DNA of 64,000 bases from Desulfovibrio piger ATCC 29098 (lineage in GTDB: Bacteria > Desulfobacterota > Desulfovibrionia > Desulfovibrionales > Desulfovibrionaceae). Positions 54,828-63,340 of this stretch are shown here, piece by piece. The notes under the pieces were generated by a model, which was not told the origin of the DNA, ran no database searches, and saw nothing but the letters and a program-made list of their open reading frames with translations. Numbering within the stretch: the stretch's first letter is position 1; each line of letters begins with the position of its first letter. A program made the position numbers and the translations under genes. The DNA lies in assembly GCF_000156375.1 (NCBI RefSeq), contig NZ_DS996355.1, forward strand, positions 138,045 through 202,044. Direction: 5' to 3'.

Positions 54828-57405
54828 GCCTTTTTGCAAGATACGCGAGGGTAGACATACGGACGCACGCAAGTTCAGCCGCGAACTTTTTGGGCTTTTC
54901 CTGCTTTTCTGGGCACTGTTGATGTTGCTCAGTGTGGTGACTTTCAGCGCCAATGACCCCAGCCTCAACCATGTGGTCAGCAAACAGGCCGAAGTCAGCA
55001 ACCAGGCGGGACTTTTTGGTGCCTATACTGCCGGCTTCCTCAATGATGTTTTTGGCATAGGCGCCTATATCTGGCCTCTGGTCTTCGGAGCCCTGGGCGC
55101 GTCCTGTGTCTCCCCCGCGTATACCATCAGCTGGTGGCGCTGGTGCGGCCTTTTTTTGCTGACTATCTGCCTGCTGGTCGTGGGGGCCGCATGGGATCTG
55201 TCCCTTGGTGATATCGCCGGTGGCGGGATGATCGGCGGCACCCTCCATTCCAATTCCAGCTACTACCTGAGCCCCGGGGGCTCGGGGCTGGTCTGGTTCT
55301 TCATTTTTCTGGTCGGCGTGCAACTGACCTTCAATTTTTCCTGGGTCTCTGTGGGGGCGCTGTGCGTGGCCCGCATCCGGGAACGCATCCTGCAGAAAAA
55401 ACAGGATGAAGAGCACAAGCCCGAGATCGTCACCCACGGTCAGGAGCTTGCCTCCCTTCCTTTCCATAAGCGCATCCTCGCCGGGCTGAAGCAGAAAAAG
55501 CCGGGCAAGGGATCCGATTTCTGGCGGGCCCTGCGCGACAAGCTGGGCAATATCCGTCCGGCCAAGGATCCCATGCCGGAAATCTATCCTGTGGAGCCCG
55601 ATGAGGCTGTCCAGCCCGCCGCACCCGCCGTTCACGCCACGGAGCAGGCGCCTGTTGCCGCCCCTGTCTCCGGGCCTGATGACGATGATGACTTTTTTGC
55701 TCCGGCAGCTCCCCGTCCGGTCATCGTCGAGACGCCTTCCGTCATCCCGGCCGGGGAGGACGGCCCTGATGCCGGTGCGACTGCTGCGGAAGCGGAAGAG
55801 GCTCCGGCACAGGAAGGCCACAAGCAGACTGCCACGTCCGCCTCGATGGAAGCGGTTCCTGCAAAGCAGGATACTGTGGCCCCCAAGGCCGCAGCTGGGA
55901 CTCCCGCAGCTCCTGCGGCGCCTGCTTCCCGGCCGACGACGCCTGCCGCACAGGAAAAGCGTCCTCGTGCTCCCATTCCTTTGCCCAGTCTCGATCTGTT
56001 GAGCCTGCCTTCCAAAGATGCCCCCCGCGTCCGCCGCGAGGATCTGGAAGCTCGCGGCAAAGCTTTGATGGAATGCCTGAAGGATTTCGATATCCAGAGC
56101 GAGCTTGTCCGCATCACGCCCGGGCCTGTGGTCACCATGTACGAGGTGCGCCCGGCCCCCGGTATCCGCGTCAACCGCATCGCCAATCTCAGCGATGATC
56201 TGGCCCTGGCCCTCAAGGCCATTGCCGTGCGCATCCAGGCCCCGATCCCCGGGTCCGATACCGTGGGTATCGAGATCCCCAATGATGACCGGGAGATCGT
56301 GAACTTCAGGGAGCTGGCCTCGTCGGAAGATTTCCGCAAGGGGTGCGGGCCCCTGACCATGATCCTGGGCAAGGACATCGCCGGTCGTCCCTTTATGGCG
56401 GACCTGACCAGGATGCCGCATCTGCTGGTGGCCGGTGCCACCGGTGCGGGCAAGAGCGTTTGCCTCAATGGTATCCTGCTCAGCCTGCTGTACCGCACGC
56501 AGCCTGAAGAGATGCGCCTGCTCCTGGTGGACCCCAAACGCATCGAAATGGCCATGTACGCCGATGAGCCCCACCTGATCCATCCTGTGGTGACGGAGAT
56601 GAGCGAAGCCAAGAACGCTCTTGACTGGGCCGTGCATGAAATGGATCAGCGTTATGAGGCCATGGCCCGCATGGGCGTACGCAACGTGGCCTCTTACAAC
56701 CAGCGCCTGGCCAGCTACAACGGTCAGCTCCCGCCGGATCTGGCGGATCTGGAGCCCTTGCCCTATCTGGTCATCGTCATCGACGAGCTGGCCGACCTGA
56801 TGATGACGGCCGCCCGCGAAGTGGAGACCAGCATCGTGCGTCTGGCCCAGCTGGCCCGTGCCGCCGGCATCCATATGATCCTGGCCACCCAGCGTCCCAG
56901 CGTGGATGTGGTGACCGGCCTGATCAAGGCCAACTTCCCCTGCCGCATCTCGTTCCAGGTCACGTCGCGGCATGATTCGCGTACCATCCTGGACCAGGCT
57001 GGCGCCGAGCATCTTCTGGGCCGCGGCGATATGCTGTTCAAACCCAGCGGCGGTCGCTTGCAGCGTTTGCACGGCCCCTTCCTGAGCGATGAGGAAGTGC
57101 AGAACGTCGTCGGCTACTGGAAGCACCACCTTGTGCCCAGCTATAAGGTCAGCTTTGCGGACTGGAACGCTGACGGTGCCGTTGGTGGCAATGGTGGCGG
57201 CAGCGGAGCGGGGGACGTGGCTTCGGACCCCCTGTATGCCGAGGTCCAGGCTTTTGTGACCGAACAGGGCAGGGTGTCCATTTCCCTGATCCAGCGGCGC
57301 TTCAAGATCGGCTTCAACAGGGCCGCCAATATGGTGGAACAGCTGGAAGCCGACGGTATCATTGGCCCTGCCGACGGCAGCAAGCCGCGAGCCGTGGTCA
57401 AATAG
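54775..57405 (+). CDS. ftsK: DNA translocase FtsK (start uncertain)
   Basis: Division-associated DNA pump that clears and aligns chromosome ends at the septum. The protein has four or five N-terminal membrane helices ([20 protein letters not shown] onward), a long Pro/Ala linker, the motor domain (Walker [19 protein letters not shown]; Walker [15 protein letters not shown]), and a C-terminal gamma winged helix ([20 protein letters not shown]). No ATG, GTG or TTG lies at the natural N-terminus near 54859, where the codon is ACG after GAGGGTAGAC. The given start is an upstream GTG inside efp, giving 876 residues. Inserting one G after CAT at 54858 would create an ATG in frame. Confidence 0.9.
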   Translation: MTASRSIPVPRNTWAANRPFCKIREGRHTDARKFSRELFGLFLLFWALLMLLSVVTFSANDPSLNHVVSKQAEVSNQAGLFGAYTAGFLNDVFGIGAYIWPLVFGALGASCVSPAYTISWWRWCGLFLLTICLLVVGAAWDLSLGDIAGGGMIGGTLHSNSSYYLSPGGSGLVWFFIFLVGVQLTFNFSWVSVGALCVARIRERILQKKQDEEHKPEIVTHGQELASLPFHKRILAGLKQKKPGKGSDFWRALRDKLGNIRPAKDPMPEIYPVEPDEAVQPAAPAVHATEQAPVAAPVSGPDDDDDFFAPAAPRPVIVETPSVIPAGEDGPDAGATAAEAEEAPAQEGHKQTATSASMEAVPAKQDTVAPKAAAGTPAAPAAPASRPTTPAAQEKRPRAPIPLPSLDLLSLPSKDAPRVRREDLEARGKALMECLKDFDIQSELVRITPGPVVTMYEVRPAPGIRVNRIANLSDDLALALKAIAVRIQAPIPGSDTVGIEIPNDDREIVNFRELASSEDFRKGCGPLTMILGKDIAGRPFMADLTRMPHLLVAGATGAGKSVCLNGILLSLLYRTQPEEMRLLLVDPKRIEMAMYADEPHLIHPVVTEMSEAKNALDWAVHEMDQRYEAMARMGVRNVASYNQRLASYNGQLPPDLADLEPLPYLVIVIDELADLMMTAAREVETSIVRLAQLARAAGIHMILATQRPSVDVVTGLIKANFPCRISFQVTSRHDSRTILDQAGAEHLLGRGDMLFKPSGGRLQRLHGPFLSDEEVQNVVGYWKHHLVPSYKVSFADWNADGAVGGNGGGSGAGDVASDPLYAEVQAFVTEQGRVSISLIQRRFKIGFNRAANMVEQLEADGIIGPADGSKPRAVVK

Positions 57406-57414
57406 GAGGTAACA

Positions 57415-58086
57415 ATGCGCATGATCAAATCTCTGGTGCTTGGTGCCGTATCCCTGCTGGCGCTTGCCTCATGGGCGCAGGCCGCCGACCTCGTGGGGGA
57501 TCTCAAGCAGCGTTATGACACTTTGCAGTCCTTTTCCGCCGAGTTTGAGCAAAAGCTCACCCATAAGGAAAGCGGGGCTGTAGAGACCCGTTACGGGACC
57601 CTGCACTTCAAAAAGCCCTTGCTCATCCGCTGGGAAACGAAAAAGCCCATCAAGGAGACCCTGGTGGTCACGGGCAAAGAGATCTGGGATTACATCCCGG
57701 ACGAGGAAGTGGCCTACCGCTATCCTCACGATCTGGTGCAGGATTCCCGCAGCATCATCCAGGTGCTGACCGGTCAGGCCGCGTTGAGCAAGGATTTTGA
57801 TATCAAGGAAGAAGGCACGGAGAACGGGATGCGGAAGATCCGTCTGTATCCCAAAGACCCGACGCCTCAGATGGTCGAAGCCCTGATCTGGGTCGATGCC
57901 CAGACCTTTATCCGTCGCGTGGATCTGGTGGATTTTTACGGTAACCATAACGACGTGAATTTCATCAAGTTCATTCCGGACGTCATGCTGGGGAGCGGCA
58001 CATTCCAGTTCACGCCGCCCAAGGGCGTAGATGTGGAAGACCGCACCGACAAAGCCAAGGTGCAGGAACGCGAGCTTTTCAAGTAG
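57415..58086 (+). CDS. lolA: Outer-membrane lipoprotein carrier protein LolA
   Basis: Periplasmic chaperone that ferries lipoproteins to the outer membrane. The 223-residue product has a signal peptide (residues 1-23, MRMIKSLVLGAVSLLALASW) and the LolA beta-sheet pattern (LQSFSAEFEQKLTHKESGAV ... TRYGTLHFKKPLLIRWET). GGAGGTAACA precedes the ATG, 10 bases after ftsK, so both are probably one transcript. A terminator follows. Confidence 0.93.
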   Translation: MRMIKSLVLGAVSLLALASWAQAADLVGDLKQRYDTLQSFSAEFEQKLTHKESGAVETRYGTLHFKKPLLIRWETKKPIKETLVVTGKEIWDYIPDEEVAYRYPHDLVQDSRSIIQVLTGQAALSKDFDIKEEGTENGMRKIRLYPKDPTPQMVEALIWVDAQTFIRRVDLVDFYGNHNDVNFIKFIPDVMLGSGTFQFTPPKGVDVEDRTDKAKVQERELFK

Positions 58087-58109
58087 CGAACGCATCGTGC
58101 GAAGCGAAC

Positions 58110-58140
58110 AAAAAAGGCCCCGTTTTCCGGGGCTTTTTTT
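58110..58140 (+). terminator. Terminator of ftsK-lolA
   Basis: AAAGGCCCCG-TTTT-CCGGGGCTTT with flanking A and T runs. Confidence 0.9.
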
Positions 58141-58347
58141 GTGTTTTCTCTTCCCCTGTGCCGGCTGCGTACAGGCTTTTTGTCCGGGCTGCAGGTCGCA
58201 GGAGCAGCACAAGCCCTGGATACGCGCGGGGCTTGAGGATCTCTGTCCGTTCCGGAGCAGGCCGTGGGCGGAAGCACGATGTTCGCGATGGACGTTTGGC
58301 GCACTTGGCGTCCCTGCCTCTCTCCGGTCGGGCGCCTGTCCCCTGCC

Positions 58348-58390
58348 TTGACAAAGGCTGCGGAGCACGGGCATTATCCCCATGATGGGG
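58348..58390 (+). promoter_or_regulatory. Possible promoter and palindrome for the 58.5 kb gene
   Basis: TTGACA (58348-58353) with CATTAT 18 bases on (58372-58377). A short palindrome CCCCAT-G-ATGGGG follows at about 58378-58390, where transcription would begin. The remaining 400-base gap (58141-58547) holds no supported gene. Confidence 0.45.
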
Positions 58391-58547
58391 CATTCTCTGA
58401 CCCGGCGGACATGCGGTCCGCAGACGATGGACGCGCGCGACAGCCGGTGGTCAGGCTGTGCACGAAAGAGCATGCCCGGATTCACGACGAGACCGTTTCG
58501 TCCGTATGCGGTGCGCCGTGGCAAAGAGCAGACAAAGGAGTATTCAT

Positions 58548-58976
58548 ATGTCCGCTGACTGGAGCAAGGGCGTTGAGGAACTGTTGCAAGCCTGGCAGAG
58601 CGATCCCCTGAATGCCCGCGCGGCCTTCCTGGCGTATCGTGACTATCTGGCGGGTCTGGAAAACGTCTCGCTGGAATTCAAGGCCCGTCCGGGCGTCAGC
58701 TATTCGCTGCGTGCGCGTAATGCCGCCCAGAAACAGCGTGAGCTGTTCGTCCTGGTGGACGTGGTGGATGACGAACCGGAAAGCCGCTGGCTGTCGGTCT
58801 GCTTCTATGCCGACATGATCCAGGATCCCGACGAGCTGGGCGATTATGTGCCGGCCGGTCTCATGGGCGAGGATGCCTGCTGCTTCAATCTGGATGAAGA
58901 CGACGATGCCATGCGTGCCTACATCGCTGACCGCATCGCCGAAGCTGCCCGCAGTGCGGCAGAGGGCAAGGAGTAG
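58548..58976 (+). CDS. Small conserved-looking protein of unknown function
   Basis: A 142-residue acidic protein without membrane segments (MSADWSKGVEELLQAWQSDP ...). AAAGGAG sits directly before the ATG, so the start and the gene are well supported. Three cysteines occur (CFYADM, CCFNLDEDDDA). I recognise no domain. The exonuclease gene begins six bases after its stop, so it is the first gene of a two-gene unit. Confidence 0.75.
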   Translation: MSADWSKGVEELLQAWQSDPLNARAAFLAYRDYLAGLENVSLEFKARPGVSYSLRARNAAQKQRELFVLVDVVDDEPESRWLSVCFYADMIQDPDELGDYVPAGLMGEDACCFNLDEDDDAMRAYIADRIAEAARSAAEGKE

Positions 58977-58982
58977 CCCCGT

Positions 58983-59504
58983 ATGATGACAGGCCGGTAT
59001 GTGGCCCTTGATTTTGAAACTTCCGGCTATGCGGCCCACAGCGCGTGCGCTGTGGGCCTTTGCCGCATCGAGGATGGCGCGGTGACGGACAGCTTTTACA
59101 GCCTGATCCGTCCGCCGTCCTCCCGCGTTTTGTTCACCCATGTGCATGGCCTGACCTGGCCCCTGCTGAAAGATGCCCCCACCTTCACGGAAGTGTGGCC
59201 GCAGCTGGCGGCCTTCATGGAGGGCAGCCGTGCGATCCTGGCCCACAATGCCGGGTTTGACCGCAGGGTGCTGCACGCATCCTGTCAGGCTCTGGGCCTT
59301 GTGCAGCCGCAGTTGCCGTTTTTATGTACGCTCAAGGGGGCACGGCGTAGCCTGCCGCTGGCATCACGGGCGCTGGACAGCGTTTGCGACTACTTCGGCA
59401 TCCCGCTGGATCACCATCACGCCGGCTCCGACGCCCGGGCCTGCGCAGAGATCTATTTGCGTCTGCATGCGTTGGGCGTCACGGATGGTCAGATGAAATT
59501 GTGA
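58983..59504 (+). CDS. DEDDh-type 3'-5' exonuclease
   Basis: A 173-residue nuclease of the DnaQ/polymerase III epsilon-like superfamily. The four acidic residues and the general base His lie in ALDFETSGYA, LAHNAGFDRRVLHAS and HHHAGSDARACAEIYL, the expected Exo I, II and III motifs. Without additional domains it could act in repair, RNA trimming or nucleotide recycling. It follows the 142-residue gene and is closed by a terminator. Confidence 0.9.
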   Translation: MMTGRYVALDFETSGYAAHSACAVGLCRIEDGAVTDSFYSLIRPPSSRVLFTHVHGLTWPLLKDAPTFTEVWPQLAAFMEGSRAILAHNAGFDRRVLHASCQALGLVQPQLPFLCTLKGARRSLPLASRALDSVCDYFGIPLDHHHAGSDARACAEIYLRLHALGVTDGQMKL

Positions 59505-59525
59505 TGGCTGCCCGGCAGCACAGAC

Positions 59526-59557
59526 AGGAGGCATCCCCGGGATGGCCTCCTTTTTTT
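59526..59557 (+). terminator. Terminator after the exonuclease gene
   Basis: AGGAGGC ... GCCTCCT stem with inner ATCCC/GGGAT pairing and a T-run. Confidence 0.75.
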
Positions 59558-59640
59558 ATGGCTGAAGAATGGCGAACGGGACCCGGGCGGATGAGGAAAG
59601 CCGCCCGATTATATGGAAAGACAACGAGCTGGGAGGATAT

Positions 59641-60096
59641 ATGGATATCGTCCATGTCCGTAGCCATAAAAAAGCCTGGTTGCCGCTCTTGCTCGTAGGG
59701 GATGAGAGCGAGGCCATGATAGACCGTTATCTGGACCGCGGGGAGCTGTTCGTCCTTCATGACCCCGATGCCCGGGGGCTGTGCGTCGTGACCCGGGAGA
59801 GCGAGGGCGTGGCGGAGATCAAGAACCTGGCCGTGGCGGCCCCTTGGCGCAGACGCGGTTACGGCAAGGCGCTGATAGAATTTGTCTGTGCGCGCTATGC
59901 CTCGTCCTGCCATAGTTTGCAGCTGGGGACAGGGGAAGTCCCTTCGACGCTGGCATTTTACCGTGCCTGTGGTTTTGTGCCGTTTGACCGCATCCCTGAC
60001 TTCTTTACCCGCAACTACCCCCAGCCCATCGTGGAAGAGGGCATTCTCTTGCGTGATATGGTGTACCTGCGGCGCCGGCTGTCTGCCGGGAGATGA
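59641..60096 (+). CDS. GNAT-family N-acetyltransferase
   Basis: A 151-residue GNAT enzyme. The acetyl-CoA site is IKNLAVAAPWRRRGYGKALIEF, and the following strand/helix (LGTGEVPSTLAFYRACGFV) is typical. These proteins acetylate amines on small molecules, antibiotics or proteins; the substrate is unknown. GGGAGGATAT lies before the ATG at 59641. Confidence 0.88.
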   Translation: MDIVHVRSHKKAWLPLLLVGDESEAMIDRYLDRGELFVLHDPDARGLCVVTRESEGVAEIKNLAVAAPWRRRGYGKALIEFVCARYASSCHSLQLGTGEVPSTLAFYRACGFVPFDRIPDFFTRNYPQPIVEEGILLRDMVYLRRRLSAGR

Positions 60097-60171
60097 GGCT
60101 GACAGCGTGGAGCCGCCCCGGGAAGAAATGTGTGTCATTTTTTTGAATGATTTGCGCGGAGTTATTCTGAA

Positions 60172-60188
60172 AAGATATTTAATATCTT
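60172..60188. promoter_or_regulatory. Palindrome upstream of the sigma-54 promoter
   Basis: AAGATAT-TTA-ATATCTT, 7-bp arms, 23 bases upstream of the -24 element. It may bind a regulator or a DNA-bending protein. Confidence 0.45.
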
Positions 60189-60210
60189 GTAATCAATGAT
60201 TATTTGCAAA

Positions 60211-60226
60211 TGGCATCCTCTTTGCT
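60211..60226 (+). promoter_or_regulatory. Sigma-54-type promoter of the FliF/FliG-like operon
   Basis: TGGCATCCTCTTTGCT. GG and GC are spaced exactly as in the RpoN consensus (TGGCAC-N5-TTGCA/T), with the -24 GG and -12 GC intact. The predicted start of transcription (about 60237) lies just upstream of the first gene. Confidence 0.75.
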
Positions 60227-60267
60227 AGCTATATGTGGATACAGCTATCCATGGGGGAATTTTGGCA

Positions 60268-61293
60268 GTGTCAGGCAGCAGCATCCAGGAGCGCCACAAG
60301 GGCACAGGACGTACACGGCAGGCCGTATTGGCGGCGGTCGCGTTCGTGTCTCTGCTGCTGGCCGCGTTGATGGGCGGCTTATCCTTGCGGGGAACGGGCG
60401 GATGCGGTGGCAAGGAAAGTGCCGTCGCCCTTCGTCATGAGCAGGAGACGCTGCTGGCCCGGCAGCTGGAACAGTTTTCCTGCATCCGCCAGGTGAAGGT
60501 ACAGCTTGCCCCTCAAAGCTGGCAGCCCGGAGCGGTCATCGTCCTGGAGCCTTCACGGCCGGAAGCCATGCCGGATGCGGCGGCACTGGACAGGATGCTG
60601 GATGTCCTGGCCCTGGTACCGGACGGCCCGGACAAACGCCATGTCCTGGTCTTCGATACGGAAGGACGGCGCCTGTATCCTGATCGGGATACGGACGAGA
60701 CGGCCCGCCGGGAACAGGAAATGGCGCTGGAGCGCCAAGCTCTGCGGGTCCTGCGGCCCCTGCTGGCAGACAACGGAAGGACAGAGGTCCTCGTCAGTCT
60801 GGATGGAACGGGCAAGGAAAAATCCCGGGCAATGGGGCGCCGTACGGTCGCGGTCTTGCTGGAGGAAAATGTCGTTCCGGAGACGGTACGCCCGTATCTT
60901 GAGAGCCTGCTGGGGCAGGCCTGTGCGCTGGAGGAGGAGAGGGGCGATACGCTGCGGATCTGTTTCCTGCCTGCCCGGCGGGATGTGGCTGTACTGCGGG
61001 GCGTGGCCCTGGCTTTTGCCGTGCTGGCTTTGGCCAGCATGGCCGCGTTCTTTTGGACGCGTCGCCGCTTTGCTGTCGCCTCTGTTTCTGCCGGGATGCC
61101 GGTGGAGGGCAGTATGCCGGTTGAGGCTGGTGCGGACAGCGGAGCGCCGGATACCGTGGACTGTCTGCGTCAGCAGGTGGAGGCCCGTATCCGTGAGCAT
61201 CCCGGGCATGGTGCGGCCTTGCTGCGCCACTGGCTGGCGCAGGAAGATGGCATAGCGGAAGGGACAGCAGGAGGACAGGGATCATGCAACTGA
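60268..61293 (+). CDS. Miniature FliF-like MS-ring protein
   Basis: A 341-residue protein related to FliF, the flagellar MS-ring subunit (usually about 550 residues). It has an N-terminal membrane helix (RQAVLAAVAFVSLLLAALMG) and a ring-building motif like FliF RBM2 (LLARQLEQFSCIRQVKVQLA then AVIVLEPSRPEAMPDAAALD). A short RBM3-like part ends EERGDTLRICFLP, matching the FliF 'RGDTL' segment, before a second helix (VALAFAVLALASMAAFFW). The tail REHPGHGAALLRHWLAQED matches the FliG-binding end of FliF. RBM1 and the beta-collar insert are missing. GTG at 60268 follows GGGGGA by 9 bases; an earlier GTG (60235) would lie at the transcription start. Confidence 0.82.
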   Translation: MSGSSIQERHKGTGRTRQAVLAAVAFVSLLLAALMGGLSLRGTGGCGGKESAVALRHEQETLLARQLEQFSCIRQVKVQLAPQSWQPGAVIVLEPSRPEAMPDAAALDRMLDVLALVPDGPDKRHVLVFDTEGRRLYPDRDTDETARREQEMALERQALRVLRPLLADNGRTEVLVSLDGTGKEKSRAMGRRTVAVLLEENVVPETVRPYLESLLGQACALEEERGDTLRICFLPARRDVAVLRGVALAFAVLALASMAAFFWTRRRFAVASVSAGMPVEGSMPVEAGADSGAPDTVDCLRQQVEARIREHPGHGAALLRHWLAQEDGIAEGTAGGQGSCN

Positions 61294-62279
61294 CAGGCAG
61301 CCAGCGTTGTGCCGTCTTCCTCCTGGCCATGGGCGAAGATGTGGCTGCGGACATGCTGGGCGGCATGCAGCGGCAGGAGGTGGCCCGGATAACGGAAGCC
61401 ATGGCCAGTCTGCCGCACGTCCCCGAAAGCGAGGTGCGGGCCATCTTGCGGGAAGCCCGGGTATTCCTTGACACGCAGGCTGACGGCATCTGTGCGGACA
61501 AGGCACTGGCCGGACGTCTGCTGACGCATTGCCTTGGCGAGCGTGAGGCACGGGAGACCATGCGCGCCTGGGGCCCGGCGGACGCGGCGCGGCCGTTCGA
61601 ATCGCTGGAGCGGATGCGCCCGGGTCAGCTCTATCAACTGCTGCGTCAGGAACATCCCCAGACGTTGGCGCTGGTCCTCGGTCATCTTTCCGCTTCCCAG
61701 GCGGCGGGCCTGCTCATGCGCCTGCCTACAGACATGCGCTCTCTGCTGCTGGAACATATCGGCGGACTGACGCCGGTAGATGCGGACATACTGGATGAGG
61801 TGGACAGCGTGCTTGCCCGGCAGGCTGCGGAAAAATCAGCACAGGACTGGCGCCCCGGCCTGCAGGTGGCAGCAGAGATCGTGGCGGCGGCGGGCAAGGA
61901 TGCGGGCAGGGAGCTGCTGGCCGATCTGGAACGGCAAGATTCCCGCTTGCCGGCACTGCTGGGCAGGATGGTGCATTGTCCTGAGGACTGTTTGCAGCTG
62001 GAAGACGGTCTGCTGGAAGAGGCGCTGGAGGAAACTTCCGGTGAAGCTCTGGCCGGGCTCCTGAGCAGCTGTGGGCCTGCCGTACGCGAGGCCCTGCTGG
62101 AGCGTGTGCCGGAGGCACGGCGTCCTGTCATCGAGCGGCGTCTTCGTGATGAGGGGCCGCCCGTCAGCCAGTCGGTGGCATACCGTGAAGAATTTTTGCG
62201 CCGCGTGCGGCATCTGCAGGCGGAGCGCATGCAGGCTGATCTGGATGCGGCAAAAGCCGCCGAGAGGGCCGAAGCATGA
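61284..62279 (+). CDS. FliG-like switch protein outside a flagellar operon
   Basis: A 331-residue homolog of the flagellar rotor protein FliG. All three regions are recognisable: FliG_N (LTGSQRCAVFLLAMGEDVAA), the middle domain with the EHPQ motif (LYQLLRQEHPQTLALVLGHL), and the C-terminal torque domain (VREALLERVPEARRPVIERR). FliG links FliF to FliM/FliN and converts stator force to torque. It overlaps the FliF-like gene by ten bases, with GGAGG upstream, and is closed by a terminator. No other flagellar gene is in the window. Several charged torque-helix positions differ from E. coli FliG. Confidence 0.87.
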   Translation: MQLTGSQRCAVFLLAMGEDVAADMLGGMQRQEVARITEAMASLPHVPESEVRAILREARVFLDTQADGICADKALAGRLLTHCLGEREARETMRAWGPADAARPFESLERMRPGQLYQLLRQEHPQTLALVLGHLSASQAAGLLMRLPTDMRSLLLEHIGGLTPVDADILDEVDSVLARQAAEKSAQDWRPGLQVAAEIVAAAGKDAGRELLADLERQDSRLPALLGRMVHCPEDCLQLEDGLLEEALEETSGEALAGLLSSCGPAVREALLERVPEARRPVIERRLRDEGPPVSQSVAYREEFLRRVRHLQAERMQADLDAAKAAERAEA

Positions 62280-62282
62280 AAA

Positions 62283-62316
62283 AGAGCCCGGAAGACATCT
62301 TCCGGGCTCTTTTTTC
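62283..62316. terminator. Bidirectional terminator after the FliG-like gene
   Basis: AGAGCCCGGAAGA / CTTCCGGGCTCT stem with flanking A and T runs, between the convergent FliG-like and YkgJ-like genes. Confidence 0.9.
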
Positions 62317-62331
62317 AAACTGTTCGCGCGA

Positions 62332-62781
62332 TCATTTGTCCAGGATCAGGGCGTTGGCCTCGCAGCTACGGTCATTGGCCAGCAGGCCATTTTCCTGCAG
62401 ATAGCGCTTGCCCTGGGCGGCAAAGTCGGCATGGCTGATCTCTTTGGGGATGCCGGGACAAAAATCCTTGGCCAGATGCAGGCTGACGGGATCTTCTATG
62501 TTGCCCCGGAAAAAGGGCCAGGCTTTGCAGATGGAAGGTTTGCCCTCATGGACGATGCAGCCCTTGCCTTCCCGGAAAAAGATGCAGTAGCCGTCCTCAC
62601 CCACGCGGATCTTGAGCTTTGTCCCTACATATTCCCCGAACCGGCGTATCACCTCTTCCTCTTCCATGCAGAGGGTGGCACAAAGCCGCTTCAGGTCGGA
62701 GGGGCTGACGACAATACCGCCTTTCCCCTTGCAGCAATGGCCGCACATCTTACAGGAAAAGGCCTGGGTTTCTTGGCTCAT
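62332..62781 (-). CDS. YkgJ-like CxxCxxCC protein
   Basis: A 149-residue protein of the YkgJ/UPF0153 family, defined by the N-terminal CKMCGHCCKGKGG and later CIVHEGKPSICKAWPF. Such proteins are thought to bind Zn or Fe-S; their function is not known. GAGGAT precedes the ATG at 62781. The CoA-binding gene ends 16 bases upstream in the same orientation, so the two are probably an operon. Confidence 0.88.
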   Translation of the reverse strand: MSQETQAFSCKMCGHCCKGKGGIVVSPSDLKRLCATLCMEEEEVIRRFGEYVGTKLKIRVGEDGYCIFFREGKGCIVHEGKPSICKAWPFFRGNIEDPVSLHLAKDFCPGIPKEISHADFAAQGKRYLQENGLLANDRSCEANALILDK

Positions 62782-62797
62782 TTCGATATCCTCAGGA

Positions 62798-63217
62798 TTA
62801 TTTTTGCAAAGTGAGCAGGCGGGCATGTTCGACCATGAGACAAAGGTCTTCCACCACCAGGATCTGTTCAGGCTCCAGCAAAGCCCGTGCCTCGGCAGAG
62901 CGGATGCCTTCCTGCATCCAGAAGCAGAGGGGCTTCCAGGGCAGGGCCAGCACTTCCTGCGCATGGGCGGGGCAGTACTGGGGAGCGCGGAAAAGGTCGA
63001 TGATGTCCACCGGCTGGGGCAGGGACGCCAGATCGGGATAGGCCGTCAGGCCCCAGACGGTCTTGCGGACGGGATGCACCGGAAAGATGGTGTAGCCCTT
63101 GTCCAGCAGGTAGCGGCCCACTTTGTCCACGGGCTGCCCGGCTTTGTCCTTGGCGCCTACGATGGCGATGCTGCGGGATCGCTGGAGTACGTCCCGGATG
63201 GCGGTAAATGAAAGCAT
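62798..63217 (-). CDS. CoA-binding-domain protein (YccU-like)
   Basis: A 139-residue protein with a single Rossmann-like CoA_binding domain as in succinyl-CoA synthetase alpha and YccU: SRSIAIVGAKDKAGQPVDKV, GYTIFPVHPVRKTVWGLTAY, VDIIDLFRAPQYCPA. The exact role is unknown. The start ATG at 63217 follows GGAGGCAAGG; the earlier ATG overlaps that site. Confidence 0.9.
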   Translation of the reverse strand: MLSFTAIRDVLQRSRSIAIVGAKDKAGQPVDKVGRYLLDKGYTIFPVHPVRKTVWGLTAYPDLASLPQPVDIIDLFRAPQYCPAHAQEVLALPWKPLCFWMQEGIRSAEARALLEPEQILVVEDLCLMVEHARLLTLQK

Positions 63218-63340
63218 CCTTGCCTCCATAAGGGATTGCCCCGGCATGGCCGACAGGGGAAGACGAATATACGGGCTGACAGGGACAAGTGCAAGTCTGG
63301 GCCCGGACTTGGTGGAAACTTTGTCCCTGCCATGGAATCA

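Noticed and set aside
54859-57405. ftsK as a pseudogene
   Set aside because: Apart from the missing start codon the reading frame and all motifs are intact to the gamma domain, so a start-codon or sequence problem is more likely than decay.
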